Shown: in pieces, positions 45,531 to 56,573 of the stretch
How positions within the stretch are numbered: position 1 is the stretch's first letter
How the letters are laid out: each line of letters starts with the position of its first letter
Origin: Saccharum officinarum
Taxonomy: Eukaryota > Streptophyta > Magnoliopsida > Poales > Poaceae
Assembly (NCBI GenBank): GCA_020631735.1
Contig: CM036197.1
Coordinates: forward strand, 42,145,880 to 42,209,879
Length of the DNA stretch: 64,000 bases
Direction: 5' to 3'
Translations under genes and position numbers: made by a program
The notes under the pieces: generated by a model
What the model saw: the letters and a program-made list of their open reading frames with translations, nothing else
Told to the model about the DNA's origin: nothing
The model's database searches: none

Positions 45531-47103
45531 TGAAAGGATCAAGATGCCCAAGAGGGGGGTGAATTAGGCTTTTCTAAAAATTAATTGCAAGAATTAAATC
45601 CTATAAGCCAAACTTCACCCCTAGTGCCTACTAGTGTTCCTTGTGATTCTACCGGTAAAAGTTTTGCACCCTAAGTTCCAATCCTAGACTAGCATGGCAA
45701 TTCTAGGAAAGTAAACAAGCAATGAAAGCAATACACAAAAGTAAATGCTTGAAAGTAAGGGTTAGGAACACGGCGATGTTTTGCGAGGTATCAGAGAGTC
45801 ACCACTCCCCACTAGTCCTTGTTGGAGCACCCACACAAGGGTGTAGCTCCCCCTTGATCCGCGCAAGGATCAAGTGCTCTCTACGGGTTGATTCTTCGAC
45901 ACTCCGTCGCGGTGAATCACCAAAAACCGCTCACAACATGAGTTGGGTCACCCACAAGCTCGTCAGATGATCACCAAACTCCCAATCACCACCAAACCGT
46001 CTAGGTGATGGCGATCACCAAGAGTAACAAGCTAGAACTCTCACTTGACCACAACAAGCCTAATGAGAAGATGGATGCACACTTGCTACACTCTTGTCAC
46101 TAGTGAGGAATCTCAAACTTTGATTCTCAAATCACTATCCTCACTAGGGATCTTGCACTCCCTTGCACTCTAAAGGTGTTTCTCAGCTAAACAAATGAGC
46201 AAGAGTACTCTAAAAGAGGTGGAGGGGATGTATTTATACACCCCTCAGACAAATCCAACCGTTACCTGCCAAATCAGCAAAACACGTACTGACCGGACAC
46301 GCTGGTCGACGTGACCGGACGCGCCGGTCGTGTGTAACGGTCGAAAACCAAAAGTCAGCGCTGAGTGACCGGACGCGTCTGATCATGCAAGAGCCTAACT
46401 GAACTTTGACCTGACGCTCAACCGCATCCGATCATAGATGACCGGATGCGTCAGGTCAGCTTGGGACCTTACTGGAATATGACCGGACGTGTCCGATCAC
46501 TTCACAGTCGCGTCCGATTACACCTTTACCCTCTGAAACACGTGTCAGACTGACCACCGCATCCGGTCCTCTCAAGGACCGCGTCTGGTCAATCAGTTAA
46601 CGACGCAGTGACTTATTAGTACTGACCGGACGCATCCGGTCAAGACAAAGACCACGTCCGGTCAAGGGTAAACTGCTCAAACGACTTCTAAACGCGACGC
46701 AACTTGAACCAAGTTGCTTCCAACTGAACTTTGAGCTTTTCTAGAGCTACCTAGTGCTAAGTTTGATAAGTGTGCACCACACCTAAACAAAAGACTCACC
46801 TAGGTCAAGCTACTCGCTCATGCCCCCCTTTATAGTACGGTCAAAGGAAGAAACAAAGATCCTAACGACTATTCCGGATGTAACTCAACACCTTAACATC
46901 CGGAACTAACCGTCCTTAATCTTATCGTTGATCCTTTAAAAACCAAAATGATTTCCATCAAGGGACATGAATACTATAGTGCCCAAAGCAGTTATAAACT
47001 CCATGACCTAACTTACCAACATTTCTGTAAAACACATGTTAGTCATGGTAATAATGCATTGTCATCAATTGCCGAAACCAACACCGGGGCCTAGATGCTT
47101 TCA
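45531..47103 (-). repeat. Right (5') LTR of the copia element
   Basis: 1,573 bp with the same ends as the left LTR. TATA box near 46231-46238 on the minus strand. Compared with the left LTR it lacks one roughly 24-bp stretch between two GACCGGACG units (about 46372), which explains most of the length difference. Confidence 0.9.
46290..46670 (-). promoter_or_regulatory. GACCGGACGCG array in the right LTR
   Basis: Same array as in the left LTR at 32630-33035, one unit shorter. Many units differ between the two LTRs by C/T or G/A changes at CG sites. Confidence 0.6.
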
Positions 47104-47108
47104 CCATT

Positions 47109-49001
47109 GAGTAATGCCAACAAAGTGGACATGCAGAAAAGAATGGAGAGCCACTCCTACCATCGAGGCCTGAATCCCAAGGCCTGCAACACCTCCAGAA
47201 GGTAGCTCCAATTTACCATGTCAAAAGCCTTGTGGATGTCGAGTTTTAGGAAAAGAGTCGGCATCTTCTGCTTGTGTAGCTTCCTCACTGTGCTTTGCAC
47301 GTATAGAAAATTATCATGTATGCTCCTTTTTTTAATGAAGGCACTTTGGCAGTTTGAGACCATGGAATCCAGCGAGGGTGCCAATCTGTTAGCTAGAAGT
47401 TTGGAAAATATCTTGGCGATGCTATGGATGAGGCTGATGGGCCTATAATCTGTGACTCTAAGGGCGTCATTTTTTTTTGGGAAGTAGGACGATGTTTGCC
47501 AAGTTCAGCAGCTAAAAGCCTTGGGAGTTCATTGCAAAAAGGCTATTTACGGCGGCCATGATATCATCTTTGATGATCTCCCAGCAAGATTTGAAGAAGG
47601 CACCGGTGAAACCATCAGGTCTAGGAGCTTTGTCTGGCAGCATGGAGTCAATAGTGTCTTTGACCTCTTCCTATGTGAAGGGGAGCTCCAATTCTGAGAG
47701 GTCTCATGGGGCATAACCAAGGACATGCCAATCAAGGCTTATGGGTCTCGGTGTTGATGAGCCGATATGGTCCCTGAAGTAATCCCCAATCACTTTCTCC
47801 TTGTCCTCATGGGTGAACATCATCCCCTCTTCTGTCTGCAAGCTGTGAATGTAATTTTTTTCTTCAACGAGAGTTCGCATGAATGTGGAAGAATTTCATG
47901 TTGGCGTCGCCACATCGGATGTAGGTAAGCCTTGATCTTTGCCGAATTCTTGCTTTTTCAATGGCAGCCAATCTGGTGCTTCTGGCCTTGAGGCGTCGAC
48001 GTAGCTCGTGTTCCTGATCCATGAGCACTCTAGATTCTTGAGCGGCCTCAAGCTGTAGTAGGATTTCTTTGACTACATCTAGCTGCAGTCTAGTGTCTTC
48101 GATCTTTTCTTTGCTCCACTGCTTGATAGATTTAGACACTCTAGACAATTTGATATGAAGGCATTTCAGGGGTAGTGTCGAGTTGACCTGCTTGTTCCAG
48201 GTGTCCTGGACCATCTCCTGGAAGCCCTGCATCTTGGTCCAAAAGTTTTCAAAGCGGAAGGACGAGTTACACTGATGGTCAAGCTCTCCTTGCAAAAGTA
48301 GAGGGGTGTGGTCCGACATGAGAGAAGGAAGAGAGTAGAGGAAACAAGTCGGGAATAGCAGCTCCCATGCAGGGGTGCAGAAGACCCTGTCAATTCGAGT
48401 TAGAGTTGGAGTGTCTTGTTCATTGCTCCAGGTGAAGCGCCGACCATTTAAACTTATTTCTTTGAGGCCTAAGTCATCAATCACCACCTTGAAGGAGCCC
48501 ATGAGCCGGCGATTTAGGTTTGAGTTATTTTTGTCTTCCGCCTGGTATATCAAGTTGAAGTCCCCGAGGATGAGCCATCTGTCGTGGCTGGGAGGGTGGA
48601 TGTCGCTAAGCTCCTAGAGAAACTGTAGTTTCGCTACGTCCCCTTGCGGCCCATACACCACCGTGATTTGCCATGGAAGTCTGTCTGGTCTCATTATGAT
48701 TGTCGCAGTGATGGCATGTGTGGACAGGTGGACGTCTGAGATGTCAAAGAAGTCCTCATTGATGGCCAGCAGGATGCCACCTCTAGTTTGCTTGGCCGGC
48801 AGAGTAGCATAGGAGTTGGCAAATTTTGATCCTAATGTGCGCCTCACCACATTCTGATCCACAAGCTGCAGCTTAGTCTCTTGTAGGCAAATGACAGTGG
48901 AGTGAGTATCTTTCACAATCTCACTCACTGCATCCTTCCTAGCACCATCATTTAGTCCCCCTGACATTCCAATTGAGAAGCTGATAGTTATGTTGTGCCA
49001 T
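47109..49001 (-). pseudogene. LINE-B ORF2, endonuclease and 5' half of reverse transcriptase
   Basis: ATG at 48999-49001 begins with a run ending in LLNWNVRG, the endonuclease start motif. One extra G in a G5 run shifts the frame directly after it; the next frame carries ICLQETKLQL, LGDFN, the SDHTPLLL motif and then reverse transcriptase blocks (RPISLIHSIAKIFSKLLANR; TLFLKLDIHKAFDMVNW). Several stops and frameshifts are present. Ends at the copia target duplication and resumes at 31875. Confidence 0.85.
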
Positions 49002-49048
49002 AAAAACAAGTGAAAAGACCTTGTTGCAGTGCAGTGCGCGCCATGATC

Positions 49049-51465
49049 CTAGGCCTGAACAGCACTTGTTGTGGCTACGTCATCGAGGCCACATAGCGCC
49101 ATCATCGCCTTGATGGCCTCGTCGTTGAGGGGGCCCTTAAAGAGGCTGAAGTAGTGTAGGAACTGGTCGTCTGTGGAGAGCCCTTCCTTTTCTGTGATGC
49201 CCAGCTTCTTCATCATGACCTGACACGCCTTCGCCTGGGAGTCACCCCGGGGCCAATTCTTGGAAGCCAGCCGAATGCTCTTGCGGAGTGAGGTTGCCGA
49301 CACCCTTTGACGACGTCGAGTCTGAGCAGGGTTGTGTGGTGGCGCTTGCAGTAGTGTCAGAGACAGGGTGCGCGATACAGCGTGGATGAAGCCTGACGCC
49401 GCGCTCTCCGAAACGCGTGGCTCCTCCTTGGCACGGGCCATGTTCGTAGCAGCATCTAGCCCCTCCTGGGCGTCCGTTGGTGCCGCCCCCAGGAGCTGCT
49501 CACGGGGTGGCCTAGCCTAGCCTAGCCCGCGCCAGACGTAGATGACACCGGGCCTGAAGCGCTGAACTCGCGTGCGCGTCGTACCGCAGCCGCCTGAAGT
49601 GGCCCACGGGTGCGTCATTGGCGAGGACACGGTGCACTGCAGGGATTCTCTGTCGATCATCACAGGCGCTCCGGTTCAGTCGTCCTCCGTAGTTGGGGCC
49701 AAAGAAACCCTTGGGTTGCAGCGTGGGCGAGGCTATGCTGAAGGCTCCTTTGGCTCGGTACGCGCCGAGGAGCGCCGCTGTCCCTTGTTGCACCGATGGC
49801 TACTGTGTTCGTGGCTGTGACCCCTTGTCTTCTGTGTTGGTGTGGCCGATGGAGTCACTGTAGGGAGAGTGCTGTCCACCAGGGGCAGGAGATCAACCTG
49901 TCCGTGGCCTGGCTGTTCCAGCAGGGCCGAAGAAGCACGCGTGGGGCTTGGTGGTGCAGAGGTCGACCGGCTCTCCGTGTGTAGTGCAGAGGCAGCCGCG
50001 TCATCACCAGATAGCAGTTCGTGTTGCCTGTGACCTCTAGAAGTGGCTGGGTCATCACGACATCGACGGGCGTGACGCGATTCTGATTGCTCCCGCTCCC
50101 TCTCATTGGTAGGGCCGCGGGAGAGGCTGCGGTGCAACCTAGAGCACTGGCCGTTTCCCTTGTCATGACGGCGTCCTCGTCGATCGTCATCGTCTTCGTT
50201 GTCTCTGTGCCTGTCGTGCCTGGAGTCAGGTGGTGGCGGGTCATGCCATTCCCGTGGCCCACGCTCGCCATCAATGATGCCATAGTGTCAGTCGAGCTTT
50301 CTTGACGAGCAGCGGCCGTACTTGTCCAGTGGTGACTCGACGATGTCGAGATGGACCAACACCCTAAAGGTGAGCCCTCTGTGTCCTTTTGGTGGAGCTG
50401 CGCCTTCATGCACTGTCACCATGTTACCTTGGGAACGTCGGATGGGTTGTATGTCCAAGCCCAGAGGCAGAGGGCTATGGTGTCTTCGTGACGCCGAGAA
50501 TGCGCTTTGACATAGTCGATGTCGCAGGCTCTAGCGATTGTCCTCTTTGCGATGCTCTCGTTCCAAGCATGGGCTGGGATTCCCTCGAGGTAGATGCGGA
50601 TGTGGTGGCAGAGGTAGGTGAGGTCACTGTAGGGGAGGACGTGCCATGGCTTGATTCGGATGTTGATGCGACCCACTGGTAGTCGCTCCATCCTCAATGC
50701 CGCGTCGCGATGGTACTGGTGCTCGAAGACGATGAGGAAATCCTCCGGCCGGTGGTGCGTCACCTTGATGTCCTTTTCTAGGACGCCCAGCTTGGTGCAG
50801 AAGGCCTTCTTGATGGTCCTCGACTCGACGTCGTCGTGGTCACTGCACAAGCATGCCACCACTGCACACACGGACAGCCGCTCAAGCTCTTCCTCCATGG
50901 CCTCGGTGGCGGCCGCCACCGCTGAGGTCTCCTGTAGGCGCAGTGCTGGGTCCCCAGGCGTTGCCATGTCGGGCCGGGGAAGCTTGGGGAAGTTGAAGAG
51001 GTTGAGCAATGGGGCGGCGACGGAGGCAGCGCGGAGGGGTGCGGGCCGTCTGGCTGCAGAGCTGCTGCGAGTGGGGAGAGCGCCATTGCAGCTTCTGGCT
51101 TTATGGCCGCACCTACCGCATCGCAAGCAACGAACCAGATCTCTGCAATCTGTCGCCTGGTGCCCAGCAGCGAGGCACCGGAGGCACTTACCTCTCAGGG
51201 CCTCTAGGAATGGTGAGCGTGCCACTGGGGGGCTTGGAATCCCCTTGGCAGCACCTGTGGAGCGGTGCTTCCGTAGTACCTCTGTCCATCCGTCATCGTC
51301 CGCCGCAGAGGGTGCTGTGGGAGCGCGACCATGCTCCACCTTGTTGCAGATGCCATGGGAAGCCACAACGCCCTTATTGCAGAGAGCGCGCCCCACGGCT
51401 ATGGCAGACACGAATCTAAGGCAGGATCGGCTAGCCGTTGACTGGAGAGCAGAGCACATGCGCAC
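49049..51465 (-). pseudogene. LINE-B ORF1, zinc-knuckle/DUF4283 protein
   Basis: The frame at 50416-51465 has two CCHC knuckles (CLRCLAAGHQATDC and CLRCGRCGHKARSC) near residues 95-130, then a DUF4283-like domain (IKVTHHRPEDFLIVFEHQ, then RINIRIKPW). A decayed middle follows, and a C-terminal piece (49049-49441) carries the SATSLRKSIRLASK motif. The pieces are in different frames. The order knuckles then DUF4283 differs from LINE-A, where the DUF was not found, and from LINE-C. ORF1 ends about 50 nt before ORF2. Confidence 0.8.
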
Positions 51466-51587
51466 GGTGGTTGGGGGGAGTAAAGGAGAAGCGGACCCTC
51501 TTCAATGTCGTGGAAGGTGGTGGAGTGGCCGTGGACTCGTCGCACGGTAGCTCTAGCGAGCCCACGATGATTGACTGCAGGCACGGC

Positions 51588-53732
51588 TGTAAGGTCCTAG
51601 ATGGCTAGAGGGGGGGGGGTGAATAGCCTATAAAAATTCTACAAAAAAACACTAAGCAAACTTGTTAGAATAACAAACGGCGTAAAGCGAGTTTTGCTTA
51701 GCCTATGATTGTGATGCAAGCCTCTTAACCACAAGTCTAGTAGATTATGATCTCTAGTTCACACAAGGGCTAAGTCACTAAACTTACACTAGAGAGCAAG
51801 CTAACAACTACTAACAAAGGCTAACACTAGAGCTACACAAGATAACTAGTAAAGTAAATGCGAGAGAGAGGATTGTGAATCTTATACCGACGGTGGAGTG
51901 AAGATGTTGCCAATTACCAAGATGATATACAATCAATCAATATTGACAACAACATAATATGAAGACCAATCACCGGGAGACAAGAGACACAATATTTTTG
52001 TTCACCCAGTGTTCACTTGTGCACCGACAAGCTACATCACCGGTTGTGTCGACCAACACTTAGATGGTTCCTCGGTGTGACCCTCAAGTCACTTGCCCCT
52101 CAAGGCACGCCCCGCAAGGCACCACAAGACACCACTCTCAAGTGAGGTAACTCAATGACACGCGCAATCCACTAGAGTTGCTTTTGGCGCTCCGCCGAGG
52201 AAAGCACAAGAACCTCTTACAATCAACCGGAGGTGGCCAAGAACAATCTCCTTCTCTTGCCAACGCCTCCAACAATCTCCAAGCCGGCTAGGAGCGGTAC
52301 TCTCCAAGAGTAACAAGAAATCCACCGGCTAACCACCCACAAGTGCCACTAGATGCCCTCAAGCTATGCGATGCACTTTGGGATCACTCAATCTCACTTT
52401 TGATTTGCAATCAAGCAAGAGAGATGAGTAGGAGGGAGAAGCTCTAGCTCAAAGGATGCACAAGAGTGTTAGAAATCCCGAGAGGCCTCCCCAAGGGCCA
52501 GCCAACAAGTATTTATAAGCATCCCAACCGAATAGAGCCGTTATACCCCTTCACTGGGTCCTTTTCGGGATGACCGGACGCGCCGATCGAAACTGACCGG
52601 ACGTGCTCAACCGCGTCTGATCCTCCAACGGTCACTGCGCCAACGGTCAAACCAATCGACCGGGCGCGCCGCTCAATTGACCGGACGCGCCGATCGCACA
52701 GTACCGCGCGCCCACGAAGCATCGACCGGACGCGCTCCAGGCAATGACCGGACGCGACAGTGCCAGCGTCCGGTTGGAGTCCAGTAAGCTCCCTCAACGA
52801 CCGGACGCATCCGATCGCGTGTGACCGGACACGTCGAGCGTCCGATCGACCTTGCGAACTTCAGTTCCCTCTGGGCGCCTTACCGGACGCGCCGGTCTCG
52901 CGAGTGACCGGACACGCCGGTTGCAAACCCTAACACCCGCGCGCCTGACTGCTGCGTTGAACTGACCAGACGTGTCCGATCATACCATGACCGCGTCCGA
53001 TGCAGCATCCGGTCACCTCTATGACCTCCGTTCGCCTCCGTTTTTTTTCTAACTTTCGACGTAGTGGAAAATAGGCATTTCAACTCCTCAAAAACGCTTG
53101 AATCTCGTGCTCGCAAGCTCGGCGGGAGGGAGAGAGAGACCCAAACCCTCTCTACCGCTTAAACTTCAACGCCTTCATAAAATGTGCCAACACCAACAAG
53201 TGATCACCACCTTGTGCACGTGTGTTAGCATTTTCATAAACATTTTCAAAGGTTTTCCAGTTAGGTCACTAGGCCCTACATGCAATGCACTTTATGAATT
53301 CACCTAGTGGCACCCATGCGTCGAATAACCGATAAGACTTCCTCTCTTAATAGTTCGGCTATCGATCCTAAATCACTCACACCCTCTATGGTGTCTTGAG
53401 TGCAAAACAAAATGGCCTTATGGTTATACCTTTGCCTTGAGCCCATTTTGTTTTTCCAAAAGATATGATCCACTTCATATCATCATATGACCGTCTCGAT
53501 CCATCGACCTTGACTTCACTTGCTCTTCACCATTGTATCGGTCCATCGGCGCCAAGTCTTGCTTAAGCTTCACCATCGCATGGTCCTTCGCTTCGAAGCC
53601 TCGACTTGCCCTTCACCTTCACAACCGGTCCATCGAGCCATGCATCATCTCGGTCTTCATCATCTTGGTTACATGAGTCCTAGGTTAGTCCTAGGTTTCA
53701 TCAATTAGCCAAAACCAAACTAGGGACTTTCA
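51588..53732 (-). mobile_element. Solo LTR in the 5' part of LINE-B (solo LTR 2)
   Basis: 2,145 bp, TGTAAGGTCCTAGATGG...CTAGGGACTTTCA, with near-matching 5-bp flanks ACGGC and GCGGC. Same layout as solo LTR 1: TATTTATA-type TATA box (minus) near 52509-52517 and a GACCGGACGCG array upstream. The start and end are close to solo LTR 1, so they are subfamilies of one group. It splits the LINE-B 5' untranslated region. Confidence 0.85.
52570..53010 (-). promoter_or_regulatory. GACCGGACGCG array in solo LTR 2
   Basis: A dozen or so units (GACCGGACGCGCCGATC, GACCGGACACGCCGGTT and others) about 50 bp upstream of the TATA box on the minus strand. Confidence 0.6.
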
Positions 53733-53919
53733 GCGGCCGCGGCGCGGTGACGGAGGCGGGCTATGGGATTTCGGGCGGTGTGCCTGTTCCAGGTTGGGCG
53801 GCGGAGGGTTGCGGAGGCATTGGGGTGGCGGCGGGCTGTGGGGCGGGGGGCGCGGCGGTGAATCTGGGCAGCGCCGCCGCGGGGTCGGCGTGGGGGGCCA
53901 GGGATCAACAATGAGCCTT

Positions 53920-54586
53920 AGACAGTGGGTTGTTGAAGCACTTCCAGCGAGACTTGGAGATGTTGTGGATGGCAGGCAACTGCATGGTGAAATAGTAATA
54001 CAACAAGGTGATCTTGGGAGCAATAAGGCTATCCGCACCCATGGACCTCTATATTCATCCTCTATACGTCCTAGTCAGCAAGATTCTCTCCTCTATACTC
54101 AATTCTTCCGCACCCATCCATCCTTTATATCATCCTCTATCTACTATATCTACTGTGGGACCCACTTGTCACTTTATCTAAATATATCCATGTGTGATCT
54201 AGTTTTGAAGGATTTATTGAGACGAATTTAATGGTGCAATCGAAATTTAATTTGGATTTTTGGTTTGTGAGTTATAGCATTTTTTCCTTTGTTTAGCTAG
54301 TAGGGCCCGCCACTGCCCACTATAGAGTAAGCACTGTACCACTCTAAATATAGAGTGAGAGAAAGGGTATCGTTTTAGAGTACCCAGTGTAGAAGTTTTT
54401 ACTCTATATTACCTTTAGAGTATCCACTGCGGGTAGTCTAAGATGACTTCCTTGGAAAGTGAAACGGTTCTTTTGTCAGTGCTTGAGCTTGGCCTAGCGT
54501 GTTGCAGTGAATTGCCTGCGCAGAGGACTGAAATGAATGATGTTGTCACAAAGCTGAAGAGCATCAGGAAGGATTACTCCACTTGA
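53920..54586 (+). pseudogene. LRR receptor-like kinase, 3' part
   Basis: The kinase resumes exactly after the LINE-B target duplication with RQWVVEALPARLGDVVD and continues to SNK at 54026, where a MITE (54027-54438) interrupts it. From 54442 the frame goes on: ESETVLLSVLELGLACC, then RTEMNDVVTKLKSIRKDY and a TGA at 54584-54586. These are the last helices of the kinase C-lobe, including the conserved arginine. 107 + 145 nt, in frame with the part ending at 30052. Nothing else in this piece is broken. Confidence 0.9.
54027..54438 (+). mobile_element. Tourist-like MITE inside the last kinase exon
   Basis: Ends GGCTATCCGCAC and (reverse-complemented) GACTACCCGCAGTGG; TAA at 54024-54026 and 54439-54441. 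Same family and orientation as 4074-4512, which it matches closely over most of its length. Its insertion brings stops into the kinase frame. Confidence 0.9.
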
Positions 54587-55084
54587 ACAAATGACAATGG
54601 CAAGGGCTCAACTTCGTGCTAGTAGATTACGCATGGGTTTGCATTTGCCAGTTTTTTTATGTGACTACCTAGTAGAAGGATCGTCTTGAATCCTTTAATA
54701 TTCTGTACTTAGGAAACTTGTAACGCGATCATCCTATCGATTCAGGGTGTCTGTTCACAAGTTATTAGCATAACTTCCTTGATACGATCTCCTACGTTTT
54801 TTTCTCGATTGGGCATTAGCCCGTTTTCATTAAGAGGAAGTAGAGGCTGTTAAACAGTTACAATAACAGGCATCCCAGTAATCCTAAGATTACCAAGACC
54901 CCCAAGCACCCGATACAAGAAAACAAGAAACAAGCAAGAAAGGCGAAAGGAAGAGGACACTTCACCACAGACCTAGCCGACTGGACCTGCAGAAAAAAAA
55001 TTCAACACAAAGGCTGCCCACTCAGAAGACGAAGCCACTGTGGCAAAGCATCCACCGAAAGGAACCGAGATAACGGCGACAACA

Positions 55085-55290
55085 GCGACCAGGTAGTCGC
55101 TGTGAACAACCGAGCGACTGAATCAGCAACTCAATAGCGACCAAGTAGCCGCTGTGAACCGAGCGATTGCAGCGGCGACATCAACATCGGTCAAGTAGCC
55201 GCCGTGAGCCGCGCGACTGCAGCGGCAACATCAACAGCGACCAAGTAGCCACTGTGAACAACCGAGCGACTGCAGCGGCAACATCAATTG
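55085..55290. repeat. Tandem repeat, about 60-bp units
   Basis: Three to four imperfect units of the type GCGACCAAGTAGCCGCTGTGAA...GAGCGACTGCAGCGGCAACATCAA, within the retroposon. Confidence 0.75.
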
Positions 55291-55619
55291 AGGTAGGGCA
55301 GACCGATGCGAAGAGTAGAATGAAGCACACGCAGACGTAGTACAGTAAGGATTAACTCCGGCGAACAGCGCTGGGGGAGCAGGCGGAGTGCAACAACGCA
55401 GCCTTCAAAAAGGGGATGACATCCGCAGACGCCAACTTTGTTGGGAGAAACACCCAAGAGGGACTTTCGTCCCCAAACTTGCCCCCCGCAACCCCTAACG
55501 ATGATCTAAACTCTTGACAACACCTCCAAGAAGCTGATGACGCTGGTGCGCCATCGTTGTCGGCCCTAGGCAAGAAGCTTGGTGGGGTTTTCACCCAAGA
55601 CTACTTACCGTCCAAGGTA

Positions 55620-55860
55620 GGCCAGATCCGGCCCCCCGGGGAGGAGGCCGTCACCAGCCATGGGGGTTCAGATCCGGCCCTGGGGAGTGCAGATTCGGCC
55701 CCGCCGGCCGACCTACACATCGGAGGTAGCAGTGGGGTGCCCGGAAGGGCCACACCGCAAACCAGGGGAGGAGCCACCCACCAGCATGGTGGGCCAGATC
55801 CGACCCAGGGGGGAGTGGATTCGGCCCCACCGGCCGGCATACACGCCGGGGGTCACCCGT
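55620..55860. repeat. Imperfect tandem repeat, about 120-bp units
   Basis: Two units with the words GGCCAGATCCG, GGGGGAGTG or GGGGAGTGCAG, ATTCGGCCCC(A/G)CCGGCCG. It lies in the GC-rich half of the retroposon. Confidence 0.55.
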
Positions 55861-56573
55861 GCCCCAAGCTGCCCTGGCCTGGCTAGATCCGCCCGGCCAC
55901 CCGACATGTTGGGGAAGGGAGCGAGGCCATGAGGCCAACCATCACCACCGCGGCCAGGCACAGGAGCCTAGGCCATGAGGCCACGGCCCGGGCGGCGCCA
56001 TGGCTAGGCTAGATCCGGCCGCGAGCCCTCAGTGCCATCGATGGGGACACCTCATCGCAAGGCGGCCACGAGGCAAGGGACAGCATATCCGGCCCCGGGA
56101 GGCCGAGATTCGCACCGCCAAACGCCGCGGACACCGGAGAAGAAGGTGAAGAGGGGGCTGGAATAAAGGGTAGGGAGGAGGAGCTGCGGTGGCTGCCCTT
56201 TTTTCGGGGGCCGGCGTTGACCGCCGCCACCGCACGCCCGAGGGGCGGCGACGGTGGCCAGAGTGGAGGTCGAGACGGGAGCCCCCTAGCGGCGCCGGTG
56301 GGTCGTCCCCCGATGGGGGGGCACTTAGGGGTCTGAAGGCTGTCTATTTTATCCCATATAAGTTTATGATCTACTACGTTCAAGAGTGAAAACATTCTTG
56401 CGATGATATTTGAGGCTGATTTTGCTGGTTCCATTGGACAATGATTCAATGAACAATATAGTTGCTAGATTTTCTTTGAAAGTATAAATTAATGTAGTTC
56501 TGCTTAAAAATAACTTTGTAAACACTAAACAGCATTAGAAAATTACATGAGATCAATGAAAAGAACCCTATAG

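Larger units (their letters stand above)
31876..47103 (-). mobile_element. Sirevirus-like Ty1/copia element
   Basis: Two LTRs (31876-33470 and 45531-47103) enclose gag, pol and a further coding region, all on the minus strand; the right LTR is the 5' one. Target duplication CCATT at 31871-31875 and 47104-47108. Primer-binding site complementary to initiator tRNA-Met at 45516-45528 and polypurine tract at 33471-33485. A solo LTR (39395-41332) sits inside the reverse transcriptase. Without it the element is about 13.3 kb, large for copia because of the extra region 33890-37600. The gag coiled coil, internal zinc knuckles and LTR palindrome arrays fit the Sirevirus genus. Multiple frameshifts and stops make it inactive by itself. 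Confidence 0.9.
30053..53906 (-). mobile_element. L1-type LINE inside the kinase exon (LINE-B), itself broken by nested elements
   Basis: Target duplication AACAATGAGCCTT at 30040-30052 and 53907-53919, exact over 13 bp. The poly(A) tail is the T run to 30063; the 5' end is at 53906. LINE sequence occupies 30053-31875, 47104-51587 and 53733-53906 (about 6.5 kb in sum). The rest is a Sirevirus-like copia element (31876-47103) and a solo LTR (51588-53732). The three segments join in reading order, for example an LALLNG / QRGSSFN junction in reverse transcriptase across the copia element. ORF1 and ORF2 both have frameshifts and stops. Confidence 0.9.
54799..56367 (-). mobile_element. Non-autonomous LINE-type retroposon
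   Basis: Flanked by GATCTCCTACGTT (54786-54798) and GATCTACTACGTT (56368-56380), 12 of 13 matching. A short A tail on the minus strand (T run 54797-54803) is preceded by a GGGCTAATGCCC hairpin, typical of LINE 3' ends. The other end is GC-rich like an L1 5' region. No endonuclease or reverse transcriptase is encoded; open frames inside are composition artefacts. So it was probably moved by LINE proteins. It holds two tandem-repeat blocks (55085-55290 and 55620-55860). Confidence 0.65.

Noticed and set aside
50651..51550. 299-codon open frame on the plus strand
   Set aside because: Antisense of the GC-rich LINE-B ORF1, no recognisable domain.
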